Assembly (NCBI RefSeq): GCF_001691555.1
Contig: NZ_MAYN01000008.1
Coordinates: 2,218,766-2,282,765, forward strand
DNA: 64,000 nt
Origin: Pantoea eucrina
GTDB lineage: Bacteria > Pseudomonadota > Gammaproteobacteria > Enterobacterales > Enterobacteriaceae
Reading direction: 5' to 3'
The notes beneath the pieces were generated by a model. It made no database searches. It saw nothing but the letters and a program-made list of their open reading frames with translations, and was not told where the DNA came from. Of the stretch, positions 63,363 to 64,000 are shown piece after piece (the stretch's first letter is position 1; every line of letters starts with the position of its first letter). The position numbers and the translations under genes are program-made.

Positions 63363-64000
63363 ATGTCCTCAGCTCGTCTGCAGCAGCACTTTATTCGGCT
63401 CTGGCAGCAGTGTGAAGGTCAGGATCAGGCGACGACGCTTGACGCCCTGGCCAGCAGCCTGCACTGCTCACGGCGCCATATGCGCAATTTGCTTCAGGCG
63501 ATGCAGCATGAGGGCTGGCTGACCTGGCAGGCTGAGGCGGGACGCGGAAAGCGCTCGCAGCTGCGCTTCTGCTGTACCGGGCTGGCGCTGCAGCAGCAGC
63601 GGGCTGAGGCGCTGCTGGATCAGGACAGTATTGACCAGCTGGTTCAGCTGGTGGGTGACAAAGCGCAGGTGCGGCAGATGATTGCTGCCCACCTTGGGCG
63701 CAGCGTGCGTCAGGGCAAACATATCCTGCGCGTGCTCTACTACCGTCCGCTGCAAAACCTGCTGCCCGCCTCACCGCTGCGCCGCTCGGAAACGCACCTG
63801 GCCCGGCAGATCTTCAGCGGCCTGACGCGCATAAATGAGGAAAACGGGGAAATTGAACCGGATATTGCTCACCACTGGCAGCAGCTTTCCGCACGGCAGT
63901 GGCGCTTTTATCTGCGCCCGGCCATCCGCTTTCATCACGGGCGCGAGCTGGAGATGGCGGATATCCTTGATTCGCTGCAGCGCAGCGCTGCCCTGCCGCT
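63363..64000 (+). CDS. sgrR: phosphosugar-stress transcriptional activator SgrR, 5' part
   Basis: Partial gene running off the window's right edge; the first 212 residues of about 550 are visible. It begins [20 protein letters not shown] after the ATG. The N-terminal winged-helix domain spans about 1-115 ([20 protein letters not shown] is the helix-turn-helix), and the start of the solute-binding-like domain follows ([33 protein letters not shown]). SgrR activates sgrS when sugar phosphates accumulate. The divergent arrangement with sgrS and setA supports the call. Confidence 0.96.
   Translation, partial: MSSARLQQHFIRLWQQCEGQDQATTLDALASSLHCSRRHMRNLLQAMQHEGWLTWQAEAGRGKRSQLRFCCTGLALQQQRAEALLDQDSIDQLVQLVGDKAQVRQMIAAHLGRSVRQGKHILRVLYYRPLQNLLPASPLRRSETHLARQIFSGLTRINEENGEIEPDIAHHWQQLSARQWRFYLRPAIRFHHGRELEMADILDSLQRSAALP

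Overview
The window is a stretch of an enteric gammaproteobacterial chromosome. Almost every protein aligns closely, and mostly at equal length, with its Escherichia coli counterpart, and the order is that of the E. coli K-12 region near 1.5-3 minutes (sgrR to panB). The GC-rich coding sequence and plant-sugar genes fit the Erwiniaceae (Pantoea/Erwinia/Mixta-like), but that placement is an inference. I see no rRNA, tRNA, insertion sequence, prophage or CRISPR array.

Layout. 1-1778: pantothenate genes panB (cut by the window edge), panC, panD. 1865-4330: the ABC exporter yadGH and hpt. 4498-7489: a cystathionine gamma-synthase-family PLP enzyme where E. coli has gcd, then the copper oxidase cueO behind a CueR-type promoter. 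7596-11095: yacC, yacL, acnB. 11432-18509: lpd, aceF, aceE and pdhR, the pyruvate dehydrogenase operon. 19033-22905: aroP, then an extra two-gene sugar cassette (GPH symporter plus GH43 glycosidase) between aroP and ampE. 22887-27629: ampE, ampD and the pilus-like ppdD-hofB-hofC set. 27659-30902: guaC, coaE, zapD, yacG, mutT. 31028-52369: secA, secM, lpxC and the complete dcw division/cell-wall cluster back to mraZ. 52857-61866: cra, ilvH, ilvI, leuL and leuABCD. 61906-64000: setA, the small RNA sgrS, and sgrR (cut by the window edge).

The genes form coherent modules. Pyruvate enters the TCA cycle through PDH and AcnB, sensed by PdhR. Pyruvate also feeds valine/leucine synthesis through IlvIH and LeuABCD, and ketoisovalerate from that branch feeds PanB. 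The dcw cluster makes lipid II and the divisome. Phosphosugar stress is handled by SgrR, SgrS and SetA.

Regulatory sites readable from sequence include a CueR promoter, a perfect PdhR box, a probable TyrR box, a three-repeat MraZ operator, the leu attenuator, an RNA helix joining the secM arrest codons to the secA ribosome-binding region, and a short SgrS without SgrT. Compared with E. coli K-12 order, can, gcd, speE-speD, nadC and leuO are missing from their usual places; whether they lie elsewhere cannot be judged here. I did not find a clearly new biological system. The most informative items are the secM-secA helix with a diverged arrest motif, the short SgrS, the inserted sugar cassette, and the pattern of local gene losses.
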